NCBI GenBank assembly: GCA_050952065.1
Contig: JBMNKF010000007.1
Span: forward strand, 124,001 to 188,000
Length of the DNA: 64,000 bases
Source of the DNA: JAXGZG01 sp050952065
GTDB lineage: Bacteria; Bacillota; Sulfobacillia; Fermentithermobacillales; Fermentithermobacillaceae
Direction of reading: 5' to 3'
Shown here: positions 25,332 through 33,823 of the stretch, in pieces
How positions within the stretch are numbered: position 1 is the stretch's first letter
How the letters are laid out: each line of letters opens with the position of its first letter
Notes under the pieces: model-generated
Told to the model about the DNA's origin: nothing
Databases searched by the model: none
The model's input: only the letters and a program-made list of their open reading frames with translations
Program-made: the position numbers and the translations under genes

Positions 25332-26081
25332 ATGTCGGGACATTCAAAGTGGTCAACGATCAAGAGACACAAGGCAAAGATGGACGCTGCTCGTTCGAAC
25401 GTGATATCTAAAGCTTTGCGCGAGGTAATGCTCGCGGCTCGTGAGGGGGGGCCGAACCCTGACGGCAACGTTAGGCTGAAGATAGCCATCGAACGGGCCA
25501 AGAACGCCAACGTTTCTACCGATAGTGTAACAAGGGCGATAAAACGGGGGGCGGGCCAAGGAGATTCGGGGCCTCTAGAAGAGCTTGTATATGAGTGCTA
25601 TGGCCCTGGAGGTACCGCCGTGCTGGTAGAGGCGGCAACCGACAATCGCAACCGGACAGCGTCGGAAGTGCGTTACATCCTGTCCAAGAATGGCGGCAAA
25701 CTTGCCGATCTAGGGGCGGTTGCCTGGATGTTTGACGTAAAAGGCTGCATTCAGATAGAAAAGGGCGACCTCTCAGAAGACGATGCCTTGGAAATGGCGA
25801 TCGACGCCGGTGCCGAAGATATCAAGACTGAGGAAGAAGCATACGAGATTTACACTGGAGCAGAGGATCTCCAAACCGTACAGGAGAACCTGGAAAAGGC
25901 CGGTGCTACGATCCTTTCGGCCGATACCGTAAGAATCCCCAAGACCACCGTAACTCTGGAGGGCGAAGAAACTGCCAGGATGCTTCGCCTTATAGATGCT
26001 CTGGAAGAACACGATGACGTTTCCAGAGTGTACGCCAATTTCGATATCTCTGACGAGATAATGGAGGCCATGTCCGAATAA
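25332..26081 (+). CDS. yebC: YebC/PmpR-family protein
   Basis: About 249 residues. YebC-family proteins were long described as transcriptional regulators, and newer work links them to relief of ribosome stalling at proline-rich stretches. The N-terminus MSGHSKWSTIKRHKAKMDAA and AIERAKNANVSTDSVTRAIK are hallmarks. The ATG at 25332 lies 11 bases after the nadE stop with TAGGAGGA before it. The gene's position beside ruvC/ruvA/ruvB is widespread in bacteria. Confidence 0.96.
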   Translation: MSGHSKWSTIKRHKAKMDAARSNVISKALREVMLAAREGGPNPDGNVRLKIAIERAKNANVSTDSVTRAIKRGAGQGDSGPLEELVYECYGPGGTAVLVEAATDNRNRTASEVRYILSKNGGKLADLGAVAWMFDVKGCIQIEKGDLSEDDALEMAIDAGAEDIKTEEEAYEIYTGAEDLQTVQENLEKAGATILSADTVRIPKTTVTLEGEETARMLRLIDALEEHDDVSRVYANFDISDEIMEAMSE

Positions 26082-26103
26082 GCTTGTCACTTTGGGGGAA
26101 TAT

Positions 26104-26685
26104 ATGTCTCCTGGAGTGAGGCTTTTGCGAAAGACGGGATTGAGTGGTTTCAACGGCCTCTTGGTGGCTCTTTTGGTCTTGTGTGCTTTTGCCGCTGGTG
26201 TGGTCTTGGACAAGGTCGTCTTGAAAGACAGGTCCCTATGGCCGCCCATGACGACGCCTTCGGTTGGTGATGAAGTCCAAGTTCACTACCATACCCTGTA
26301 CACCAAGTGCAAAGATGTGGTTACGGAGACAGATGTCGTCTCAAGGGGCAGTATTGGCGACTATCTGGCTCAGGTGGCCCGCGAGTGGCAGGTCTCACTT
26401 TCATCGGGAAGTGATTCAGTACACCAGTTCAGCCGCTCTATAGATGACTTCTGTCCCGAACACAGTCGATTTCGGTTTGTGACTCTCGCCGAAGGGGCCG
26501 TGGCGGTGTATCGCGGGAAGGAATTGAGTCAGGCAGGGCTTCTGGTTCGGATGTACACTGATATTCCCGAGTCCCGTCTCAGAAAAACCGAGAAAGATCT
26601 TCTTAGGGCAGGCATCGTTCTGGAGGATGAGCCCGGCCTCGTAGACGCGAAGGTGGCGAAGTATCTGGAGGGCATAATAGACTAG
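26104..26685 (+). CDS. BofC-like sporulation/forespore protein
   Basis: About 193 residues with an N-terminal membrane segment (LLVALLVLCAFAAGVVL). The C-terminal part (VAVYRGKELSQAGLLVRMY, then TEKDLLRAGIVLEDEP) resembles the BofC C-terminal domain. In Bacillus, BofC is a forespore-secreted regulator of SpoIVB protease signalling and its gene lies beside ruvAB, exactly as here. The N-terminal half is not clearly similar. ATG 26104 follows TTTGGGGG; TTG 26092 is the alternative. Confidence 0.65.
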   Translation: MSPGVRLLRKTGLSGFNGLLVALLVLCAFAAGVVLDKVVLKDRSLWPPMTTPSVGDEVQVHYHTLYTKCKDVVTETDVVSRGSIGDYLAQVAREWQVSLSSGSDSVHQFSRSIDDFCPEHSRFRFVTLAEGAVAVYRGKELSQAGLLVRMYTDIPESRLRKTEKDLLRAGIVLEDEPGLVDAKVAKYLEGIID

Positions 26686-26742
26686 ACACACAAAGGAGCC
26701 AAGGTTGAGTGTGGCGAACCCTCAGTTATGGGGGTTTTTCTA

Positions 26743-27261
26743 TTGCGGATACTGGGGATCGATCCGGGTATTGAGCGAACAGGGTGGGGGGTTGTGGAGA
26801 CTACGGGGAGAGACTTCGTTCCGGTGGACTACGGCTGCATCGTGACGTCCAAGTCTCAGGACCTTCCAATGCGGATTTTGGCCGTTTACCGGGGAGTAAC
26901 CGGACTCATTGACCGCGTTAAGCCAGATGTGTTGGCGATAGAGAGCATCTTCTTCGCCAAGAATGCCAAATCCGCCATTGACGTTGGTCATTCTCGCGGG
27001 GTTTGCCTTCTGGCTGCCGCCGCCCACAACCTGCCCGTAGAGGAAGTCACTCCTCTTCAGGTAAAATCGACTATAGTGGGCTACGGCAACGCGACAAAAG
27101 AACAGGTGAGCGCCATGGTATCGAGCCTTCTGCACCTCTCTCGGCCACCTAGGCCGGACGATACGGCCGATGCCCTCGGGATCGCTGTTACTGCCGGCAT
27201 CAAGAGATCGTTTGGGGCCAGGCTGGTCAGAGACGGAGCACCGGAGAGGACTTCCAGATGA
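26743..27261 (+). CDS. ruvC: Crossover junction endodeoxyribonuclease RuvC
   Basis: RuvC is the dimeric resolvase that cuts Holliday junctions with the RuvAB motor. About 172 residues. The acidic catalytic residues appear in MRILGIDPG (Asp near 6), AIESIFF (Glu) and PDDTADALGIA (two Asp). TTG 26743 reproduces the standard N-terminus and follows GGGGG; the longer frame from ATG 26728 would start inside that element. The stop overlaps ruvA. Confidence 0.96.
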   Translation: MRILGIDPGIERTGWGVVETTGRDFVPVDYGCIVTSKSQDLPMRILAVYRGVTGLIDRVKPDVLAIESIFFAKNAKSAIDVGHSRGVCLLAAAAHNLPVEEVTPLQVKSTIVGYGNATKEQVSAMVSSLLHLSRPPRPDDTADALGIAVTAGIKRSFGARLVRDGAPERTSR

Positions 27262-27851
27262 TATCTGAACTGAGCGGCATTGCGCGTAGGAAGAGTCAAG
27301 ACTCAGTGACGGTGGATGTTAACGGGGTGGGGTTTGACATCATGGTAACCCCGAACCTTATAGAGAGAATTGATCTCGGATCCCAGGTACACTTGTTCAC
27401 AAGGCTCATAGTGAAAGACGATGGTTGGAGCTTGTACGGGTTCGGAAGTCTAGAGGAAAGGACCTGTTTTGACCTGCTTCAGAACGTCAAAGGCATTGGT
27501 CCCAAGCTTGCCTTAGGGATACTGTCTGCACTTCCTCCCGATGAGTTTTATAGGGCAGTGCTTCAAAACGATGAGAGAGTCCTTACGAGATTGCCCGGAG
27601 TGGGCAAAAAGACAGCGGCTAGAATAGTGGTTGAACTGCGGGACCGCATCGGCTTGAGAACGCCTTCTCTAGATGAGGAACAAGGTCCACCTTCCGGGGA
27701 TCTTCTTCTTGAAGCAGTGGAGGCTTTGACCGCACTGGGCTATTCATGGCAGGAGGCCCGAAACGCTGTCGAGAAGGCCATGTTAGACAGTCAACATGAT
27801 AACCTTGAAAAACTATTGCGGGAGGCCTTGAGACGACTTGCGAGAGTCTAG
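27258..27851 (+). CDS. ruvA: Holliday junction branch migration protein RuvA
   Basis: RuvA binds Holliday junctions as a tetramer and loads the RuvB motor. About 197 residues: N-terminal OB fold, twin helix-hairpin-helix motifs (VKGIGPKLALGIL; LPGVGKKTAARIV) and a flexible C-terminal domain that contacts RuvB (EALTALGYSWQEARNAVEKA). ATG 27258 overlaps the ruvC stop (ATGA), implying translational coupling. Confidence 0.96.
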   Translation: MISELSGIARRKSQDSVTVDVNGVGFDIMVTPNLIERIDLGSQVHLFTRLIVKDDGWSLYGFGSLEERTCFDLLQNVKGIGPKLALGILSALPPDEFYRAVLQNDERVLTRLPGVGKKTAARIVVELRDRIGLRTPSLDEEQGPPSGDLLLEAVEALTALGYSWQEARNAVEKAMLDSQHDNLEKLLREALRRLARV

Positions 27852-28872
27852 AGATCTTATTTCCAGACAGATGCAGCCCGAGGACGAGGTCGTCGAAGAG
27901 TCTCTTCGGCCGCGTTTCCTTCCCGATTACATAGGGCAGGAACGGATCAAGGAAAACCTGCATGTATCCATCGAGGCTGCCAGGCAGAGGGGCGAAGTGG
28001 TGGACCACATTCTCTTGTCGGGCCCGCCGGGTTTGGGCAAGACTACTCTTGCCCACGTCATAGCCAATGAGTTGGGCGTGGGCATAAGGGTCACCTCAGG
28101 ACCCGCTATCGAGCGTGCCGGTGATCTCGTGGCCATTCTCACTAGCCTTCAAGACGGAGACGTTCTCTTCATCGACGAGATTCACCGATTGAATCACGCG
28201 GCTGAAGAGGCCATGTACCCGGCCATGGAGGACTTCAGTTTTGACTGGATCGCGGGGAAAGGCCCTCACGCCAGAACCTATAGGATCAAACTGCCCCGGT
28301 TCACTCTCATTGCGGCCACCACCAGGAGCGGCCTTCTCACGTCACCTTTGCGGGATAGGTTCGGTATTTCCTTCAGGTTGGAATACTACAGCGAAGACGA
28401 GTTGTATGAAGTTATAAAGCGATCGGCCCGTATCCTTGACATAGGCGTTCAGGAGGAAGGCGGCAGAGAGATAGCCAGAAGATCTAGAGGTACGCCGAGG
28501 ATAGCCAACAGGCTCTTGCGGAGGGTGAGAGATTATGCTCAAGTAAGAAAGGATGGAGAGATTACCCGACAAGTGGCAATGGAGGCTTTATCTCTCTTGG
28601 ACATCGATCCCATGGGACTTGATGGTCTGGACAGAAAGATTCTTTTGGCCGTTGTGCAAAAGTACGGCGGAGGCCCCGTGGGGCTGTCAACTTTGGCGGC
28701 ATGTCTTAGCGAAGATCCCGGCACCATAGAGGACGTCTACGAGCCGTATCTCTTGCAGATTGGGTTTATCGAGAGGACCCCCAGGGGGAGGAGTGCTACC
28801 CCCAGGGCAGTGGAATACGTTACGGGGAAGTCTCCCGATATCTCCCAGGAAGGACTTTTTGGGAAGCCTTGA
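27838..28872 (+). CDS. ruvB: Holliday junction branch migration ATPase RuvB
   Basis: The hexameric AAA+ motor of branch migration. About 344 residues. SLRPRFLPDYIGQERIKENL marks the family; Walker A is GPPGLGKTTLAHVIA near residue 63, Walker B LFIDEIHRL, sensor 1 AATTRSGLLTSPLRDRFG, and a C-terminal winged-helix domain (KYGGGPVGLSTLAACLSEDP). TTG 27838 overlaps ruvA by 14 bases; ATG 27871 is a possible shorter start because the first dozen residues are not conserved. Confidence 0.96.
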   Translation: MRESRDLISRQMQPEDEVVEESLRPRFLPDYIGQERIKENLHVSIEAARQRGEVVDHILLSGPPGLGKTTLAHVIANELGVGIRVTSGPAIERAGDLVAILTSLQDGDVLFIDEIHRLNHAAEEAMYPAMEDFSFDWIAGKGPHARTYRIKLPRFTLIAATTRSGLLTSPLRDRFGISFRLEYYSEDELYEVIKRSARILDIGVQEEGGREIARRSRGTPRIANRLLRRVRDYAQVRKDGEITRQVAMEALSLLDIDPMGLDGLDRKILLAVVQKYGGGPVGLSTLAACLSEDPGTIEDVYEPYLLQIGFIERTPRGRSATPRAVEYVTGKSPDISQEGLFGKP

Positions 28873-29405
28873 GGCTCCTACTGCATTCGTGTTGCGGCCC
28901 GTGCACGACGTTCCCTTTGGCTTTTCTTGAGAGCCAAGGGCACCGGGTTGAGGGCGTTTTCTGTAACCCCAATATCTATCCCCAGAAAGAGCATGATAAG
29001 CGTTGGCAGGTTTTCCGTGATTGGGCTAAGATCGCGGGACTGTCGGCGAAGAGGTTGGATATGTCCTACGAACAGTGGAAGGGATCGCTTGGGGAAAACC
29101 TTCTGAAGCCACAAAGGTGTCTTGAATGCTACAGAGTTAGGCTAGGCGCCGTTGCCGAGATGGCTAGACGTGAGGGGTTCGATTGTTTCAGCACAACCCT
29201 CTTAGTAAGCCCATATCAGGACCACGAAGGGATACGGGCGGTAATGGAGGAGATGTCCAGGAAATATGGGATCCCTCACCTTTACAGGGATTTCAGGCCG
29301 GGGTACCGTAGGAGTAGAGATATGGCCAGGGGGCGTCACCTTTATATGCAGAAATACTGCGGATGCCAATACAGTCTCGGAGGTGAGGTGGTAAATGGGC
29401 ACTGA
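28869..29405 (+). CDS. queH: Epoxyqueuosine reductase QueH
   Basis: QueH reduces epoxyqueuosine to queuosine in tRNA, the last step of the pathway, and is the non-orthologous replacement of QueG. About 178 residues. Cysteine motifs for iron-sulfur and metal binding are visible: LLHSCCGPCTTF at the N-terminus, PQRCLECYRVRL near 81 and YCGCQYS near 162. TTG 28869 overlaps the ruvB stop. Its co-location with queA and tgt supports the role. Confidence 0.93.
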   Translation: MRLLLHSCCGPCTTFPLAFLESQGHRVEGVFCNPNIYPQKEHDKRWQVFRDWAKIAGLSAKRLDMSYEQWKGSLGENLLKPQRCLECYRVRLGAVAEMARREGFDCFSTTLLVSPYQDHEGIRAVMEEMSRKYGIPHLYRDFRPGYRRSRDMARGRHLYMQKYCGCQYSLGGEVVNGH

Positions 29406-29613
29406 TCTGGGGCGCTTTCTCATTGTGGTGGGCCTTTTTATCTTGGCCATGGGCTTGTTTGTCTATGGGGTCGGAAGGTTCTTACCCTTAGGGCGTTTGC
29501 CGGGCGATATAGTGGTTAGGCGGGGGAACTTCACTTTCTATTTCCCCCTCGTTACTTGCATCATAATCAGTCTCGTTGTGACTTTGATAATGTGGGTGTA
29601 TAGAAGACCATGA
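29395..29613 (+). CDS. DUF2905 small membrane protein
   Basis: 72 residues with two predicted membrane helices (FLIVVGLFILAMGLFVYGV and FPLVTCIIISLVVTLIMWVY) joined by LGRLPGDIVVRRGNFTFYFP, the signature loop of the DUF2905 family. Function unknown. It is often found near ruvCAB, queA or spoIID. ATG 29395 lies inside the end of queH and its stop overlaps the next start, so it is part of one tight operon. Confidence 0.9.
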   Translation: MGTDLGRFLIVVGLFILAMGLFVYGVGRFLPLGRLPGDIVVRRGNFTFYFPLVTCIIISLVVTLIMWVYRRP

Positions 29614-31037
29614 TTAAGACGTTCTTAAAGAGATTCTCGGTCCTTCTGGTTCCGGTATTGTGGTCTCTCTTTCTTTCTACGGCTTTTGCCCAAAATGCAG
29701 TAGATATCCCTGGCACCCCTTCACCTCTTTTGGTTGTGGGTCTTGCCAGAGTCAAGTCCATCGCTCTCTCTTGCAAGTGGTCCCTTCGAGTTGTTGGTGC
29801 GGCAGAAAGCAGTGTCCTGCCACCCAATACCACAGTCGTATTGCGGGGATCTGGCGGACAGCTGTCGTGGGAGGTTTCGGGCGCTGGAGGTATCGTACCT
29901 GTAACCGAGTCCGGACCGGTACAGATCACTGTGGCCGATCCCCAAAGCGATGCCTTCATCCTCGTAGCAAGAGAAGAGAACGCAAGCCCGTCTTTGGCCG
30001 GTACGGGCTACACGGGGCGCTTGGTGGTAATGCCTGACAAGCACGACCTGGTAGTTGCCAATGTTGTGGACATAGAGGACTATGTCAAGTCTGTAGTGTC
30101 TTGGGAGATGTCCGATAGCTGGCCTCTCGAAAGCCTCAAGGCCCAGGCGGTGGCGGCCAGATCCTATGCGGCAAACAAGTGTTGCTTCCAGAAGACTCCT
30201 GGCTTTGGGCTAAGGGATTACGGAGAACCGGGTTCTCTGACTCCCGATTCCATACAGCTCTGGGCTAATGACCAGATCTACAAAGGGGTCTTGGTCCAGA
30301 ATCCCAACGCAGTTAGGGCCACGGAGGCTACCAGAGGTGAGATCCTAACCTATGGGGGGACTCCAATTGCGGCTTACTTCCATGCTTCAGCCGAGGGAAT
30401 GACCGAGGATGCTTGCCACGTGTGGGGAGGCAGCATTCCTTATCTGAGAGCAGTGGAGGAAGTAGCCTATAAGTCTCCGTACTCACAGTGGGGCGCAGAG
30501 TTCGATATGGAAACGCTTTCGGCCAGGCTGGGCGACTTGGGAGTCACGGGCCCAATAGACTCCATATGCGGGACCGAACCCGGCCCGTCCGGTAGGTGGT
30601 ACGGTGTATCCGTTAGGACCCCTAGCGGTACTAGTTGGCTCAAGGGCACGTTGACACGGGGCGCTTTGGGCACTCAAGTTAGAAGCCTGCTTTTCTCTTC
30701 ATTCATAGTGGGTAAAGGACAGATGACTACGGGTTGCCTCAATCCAAGTTTGGAGGTAACCTGTCTCGCCGGCCGTGGTAGCGTGGTTCTAACTCCGAGA
30801 GAAACGGTGATCCTTGGCGGTGGGAACGCAACTTGTGTAACCGGCAACCGTGGGCTTCACGTCGTTTCTGGTCTGGCTGATTCGGGACCGTCTCGCACGG
30901 TCCTCACAGGCAAAGGGTGGGGTCACGGAGTAGGGCTTTCTCAATGGGGGGCTCGAGCAATGGCCCTGGGGGGCTCACCTTTTTCCGAAATACTCGCCGT
31001 GTACTATCCCGATACCGTACTGGATGTCTGGTGGTAG
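29610..31037 (+). CDS. SpoIID/LytB-domain protein
   Basis: About 475 residues with a signal peptide (VLLVPVLWSLFLSTAFAQ). The SpoIID/LytB domain starts around residue 145: VVANVVDIEDYVKSVVSWEM (containing the likely catalytic Glu), SLKAQAVAARSYA, and GKGWGHGVGLSQWGARAMA near the end. SpoIID proteins are lytic transglycosylases that cleave denuded glycan strands during engulfment. This copy lies beside ruv/que genes, as is common for a SpoIID-like paralogue, so I do not call it the canonical spoIID partner of spoIIIAA-AH. Its start overlaps the DUF2905 stop. Confidence 0.88.
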   Translation: MIKTFLKRFSVLLVPVLWSLFLSTAFAQNAVDIPGTPSPLLVVGLARVKSIALSCKWSLRVVGAAESSVLPPNTTVVLRGSGGQLSWEVSGAGGIVPVTESGPVQITVADPQSDAFILVAREENASPSLAGTGYTGRLVVMPDKHDLVVANVVDIEDYVKSVVSWEMSDSWPLESLKAQAVAARSYAANKCCFQKTPGFGLRDYGEPGSLTPDSIQLWANDQIYKGVLVQNPNAVRATEATRGEILTYGGTPIAAYFHASAEGMTEDACHVWGGSIPYLRAVEEVAYKSPYSQWGAEFDMETLSARLGDLGVTGPIDSICGTEPGPSGRWYGVSVRTPSGTSWLKGTLTRGALGTQVRSLLFSSFIVGKGQMTTGCLNPSLEVTCLAGRGSVVLTPRETVILGGGNATCVTGNRGLHVVSGLADSGPSRTVLTGKGWGHGVGLSQWGARAMALGGSPFSEILAVYYPDTVLDVWW

Positions 31038-31056
31038 ATGGGAAGGTGGCTCTTTC

Positions 31057-32088
31057 TTGAAGGTTTCCCAGTTTGATTACCATCTGCCTCCCGAGTTGAT
31101 CGCTCAGAAGTTCTTGACCAACCGTGACCAGTCTCGGCTCTTGGTGGTGGACAGGCGGGACGGAAGCATAAGTCACAGGATGTTTCGAGATCTTTGGGAG
31201 TATATACCAAGAGATGATCTCCTGGTGGTAAACGACACCAAAGTCATTCGTGCCAGGCTTTTGGGGCGACGAGCCACGGGCGGAAAAGTTGAGGTTCTCC
31301 TCCTCAAGCCCCTAGGCGATGATCGTTGGGAGTGCCTAGTTAGGCCCGGGCACAAGGTGCGAACGGGGGACATGCTCTATATTGGCACCAGGGAAGAAGC
31401 CGAGCTACAAGGTCAGGTCATGTCTTCCACCGATTTCGGGGGAAGAGTCATCCGATGGCAATACCAAGGGTCTTGGGATGAACTGCTTGAAAGGGTTGGC
31501 GAGGTTCCGCTTCCTCCATACATAAAGGCTCCTCTTGACGAAGTCTCACGATATCAGACTGTGTACGCTCGAGTTCCTGGATCGGCGGCAGCCCCCACAG
31601 CGGGACTTCACTTCACGACCGAGTTGATGTCGGCTCTTAAAGATAAGGGCGTTCGCATAGAGTCCTTGACGCTTAACGTTGGATTGGGCACTTTTCGCCC
31701 TGTCAAGGAAGAGGTCATAGAAGACCACAAGATGCACCAAGAGAGATTTGTGGTTCCTCCGAGGCTCGTTGATGCCATCTCGTCTCTCAGAGAGAGGCAA
31801 GGGCATCTTTGGGCAGTGGGGACCACTGTGGTAAGGGCCTTAGAGAGCGCGAGCGCAGGTTCAGGATTGGTGCGGCCCATGGACGGCGAGACCGACCTCT
31901 TCATATATCCCGGATACCGTTTCGAGGTTGTGGACCATCTTGTAACCAATTTCCATCTGCCCAAGTCCACTCTCCTCATGATGGTTAGCGCTTTTGCAGG
32001 TACAGAACTAATCATGGAGGCGTATCGGGAGGCCGTACGCCTGCGCTACCGGTTTTTCTCTCTAGGTGACGCCATGCTCATTCTGTAA
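31057..32088 (+). CDS. queA: S-adenosylmethionine:tRNA ribosyltransferase-isomerase QueA
   Basis: QueA transfers the ribosyl part of S-adenosylmethionine to preQ1-modified tRNA, producing epoxyqueuosine. About 343 residues. MKVSQFDYHLPPELIAQ, SRLLVVDR, DLLVVNDTKVIRARLLG, AAPTAGLHFT and LNVGLGTFRPV are all family blocks. TTG 31057 follows GGGAAGGTGG and gives the standard N-terminus; the frame from 31024 overlaps the previous gene. Confidence 0.97.
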   Translation: MKVSQFDYHLPPELIAQKFLTNRDQSRLLVVDRRDGSISHRMFRDLWEYIPRDDLLVVNDTKVIRARLLGRRATGGKVEVLLLKPLGDDRWECLVRPGHKVRTGDMLYIGTREEAELQGQVMSSTDFGGRVIRWQYQGSWDELLERVGEVPLPPYIKAPLDEVSRYQTVYARVPGSAAAPTAGLHFTTELMSALKDKGVRIESLTLNVGLGTFRPVKEEVIEDHKMHQERFVVPPRLVDAISSLRERQGHLWAVGTTVVRALESASAGSGLVRPMDGETDLFIYPGYRFEVVDHLVTNFHLPKSTLLMMVSAFAGTELIMEAYREAVRLRYRFFSLGDAMLIL

Positions 32089-32121
32089 TGCATGTCCGCC
32101 ACTAGAAAAGGAGGCGTGTGT

Positions 32122-33249
32122 TTGACTGTTCTAGACCACCACGTAGAGTTCACTAGAGGTCAAGCGAGGCTTGGCAGTCTGCGTACTCCTCACGGGGCAG
32201 TAGAAACCCCCGTGTTCATGCCCGTGGGTACTCAAGCCACCGTCAAGTCTTGTCTCCCAGAGGACATCTGGGAGACCGGAACACGCATACTCCTGTCAAA
32301 CGCATATCATCTATACCTTCGGCCTGGTCTCGATGTATTGCGAGCGGCCGGCGGACTTCACAAGTTCATGAACTGGGATGGAGCGATCCTGACAGACAGC
32401 GGCGGTTTTCAAGTCATGAGCCTAGGTCATATGGTATCCATCACCGACGAAGCCGCTACTTTCCGATCCCATATAGACGGACGTTTGGTGACGTTTTGCC
32501 CTGAGGACTCCATTGAGGCCCAGATAGTCATGGGCTCTGACATAGTAATGTGTTTGGACCAGTGTTCTCCCTATCCGGTGTCGCTGGATGAAGCATCTCA
32601 GGCCGTCCGACGTACGCTCCTCTGGGCTAAGAGGGCTCTGGCGGTCGAAATGCCCAAGACCCAGGCTCTGTTCGGAATAGTCCAGGGCTCAACATATAAC
32701 TCGTTGCGCAGGTATTGTGCTATGGAATTAGCCGCCATGGATTTCTCGGGGTATGCTCTGGGAGGTCTGGCGGTGGGAGAGCCCAAGGATGAGTTTTACG
32801 ACACTTTGGCCTACACAATGAGTTTTCTCCCCGAACACAAGCCGAGGTACCTTATGGGAGTGGGGCACCCCTTGGACCTGGTTGAAGGTGCCTTGGCAGG
32901 GGTCGACATGTTCGATTGCGTACTGCCCACGCGAAATGCCCGGCACGGCAGGGCTTTTACTATGCATGGCTCAGTGAATCTCAAGAATGCCCAATTCAGG
33001 GCAGAACAGGCGCCCATAGAAGAGGGCTGCGACTGCAGAGCCTGCCGGGGTTTTTCTCGGTCATATATAAGGCACCTTTTTGCGTCGGGCGAAAGCCTTG
33101 CCCAGACTCTGGTATCGATCCACAATATTCGGTTCTTCCAGCGCTTCATGGCCGCACTCAGAGAAGCCATACGCTTGGGCAGCCAGTGGAGTTTCCGGGA
33201 GGAGGTTAGGAGAGTATATCCCATAGAGGCCAAGGGTACACGTGGATGA
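32122..33249 (+). CDS. tgt: tRNA-guanine transglycosylase
   Basis: Tgt exchanges guanine-34 of tRNAs with GUN anticodons for preQ1. About 375 residues. DSGGFQVMSLG carries a substrate-binding aspartate, DMFDCVLPTRNARHG the nucleophilic-aspartate region, and CDCRACRGFSRSYIRHL the zinc site (three Cys plus His). TTG 32122 lies seven bases after AAAGGAGG; ATG 32092 and GTG 32116 are in frame but badly spaced. Confidence 0.97.
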   Translation: MTVLDHHVEFTRGQARLGSLRTPHGAVETPVFMPVGTQATVKSCLPEDIWETGTRILLSNAYHLYLRPGLDVLRAAGGLHKFMNWDGAILTDSGGFQVMSLGHMVSITDEAATFRSHIDGRLVTFCPEDSIEAQIVMGSDIVMCLDQCSPYPVSLDEASQAVRRTLLWAKRALAVEMPKTQALFGIVQGSTYNSLRRYCAMELAAMDFSGYALGGLAVGEPKDEFYDTLAYTMSFLPEHKPRYLMGVGHPLDLVEGALAGVDMFDCVLPTRNARHGRAFTMHGSVNLKNAQFRAEQAPIEEGCDCRACRGFSRSYIRHLFASGESLAQTLVSIHNIRFFQRFMAALREAIRLGSQWSFREEVRRVYPIEAKGTRG

Positions 33250-33321
33250 AAGGTGATCTAGGGTCTGCGTCGAAAGAGTGTGATAGAGGCGGACAAACGC
33301 TAGCAAAGGAGGTCGGAAAGG

Positions 33322-33600
33322 ATGCCGTCTGAAGGAGCAAATCCGTTTTACTCCACCATCATATGGATGGTCGTGTTGTTTGGCTTGATGTATTTCATGA
33401 TGATCAGGCCACAGCAGAAGGAGCAGAGAGCCAGGGCCGAGATGATCAGGAATCTTAAGCCCGGCGATAAGATAGTAACGGTCGGTGGCCTCATCGGGGT
33501 AATAACCAAGGTGGAGGATTCTACGCTGAAGGTTAGAGTGGCTGAAAAGGTAGAGGTCGATCTCTACACCACCGGGGTCCAAAGGGTGCTGGCAGACTAA
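33322..33600 (+). CDS. yajC: Preprotein translocase accessory subunit YajC
   Basis: 92 residues with one membrane helix (STIIWMVVLFGLMYFMMIRPQ includes the typical RPQQKEQ) and a cytoplasmic domain (LKPGDKIVTVGGLIGVITKV). YajC associates with SecDF. The order queA-tgt-yajC is widespread; here no secD/secF follows, and an intrinsic terminator closes the operon 62 bases downstream. Confidence 0.95.
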   Translation: MPSEGANPFYSTIIWMVVLFGLMYFMMIRPQQKEQRARAEMIRNLKPGDKIVTVGGLIGVITKVEDSTLKVRVAEKVEVDLYTTGVQRVLAD

Positions 33601-33661
33601 GGACTTTTGTGTTCCGGGTACATACCAAAGGCTCTATCAATATGGATCTTGACAGTAGTCC

Positions 33662-33689
33662 AATCCGGACGATCTTCGTCCGGATTTTT
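33662..33689 (+). terminator. Intrinsic terminator after yajC
   Basis: A perfect 10-bp stem AATCCGGACG/CGTCCGGATT (33662-33671 with 33677-33686), loop ATCTT, followed by a T run. It ends the ruv-que-yajC transcript. A TATAAT at 33694-33699 right after it could be the -10 of the downstream regulator, without an obvious -35. Confidence 0.85.
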
Positions 33690-33823
33690 CGTGTATAATC
33701 CCAAGTGTGGAAGGACTTCTTCCGGCGTTCGTCGAATATCATTGGCTGGGAGAAGAAGGGCCATTAAGCATCCGAAACGATCCATTGCCAGGAATGGTCT
33801 TGCCAACGCAAGGAGTGTGTTGT

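Noticed and set aside
26719..26741. A small AACCC/GGGTT hairpin with T run just before ruvC.
   Set aside because: Only five base pairs, and the 3' arm is the ruvC ribosome-binding site; too weak to call a terminator.
33649..33654. A perfect TTGACA after yajC.
   Set aside because: No -10 at 16-18 bases; the only TATAAT is about 39 bases away across the terminator hairpin.
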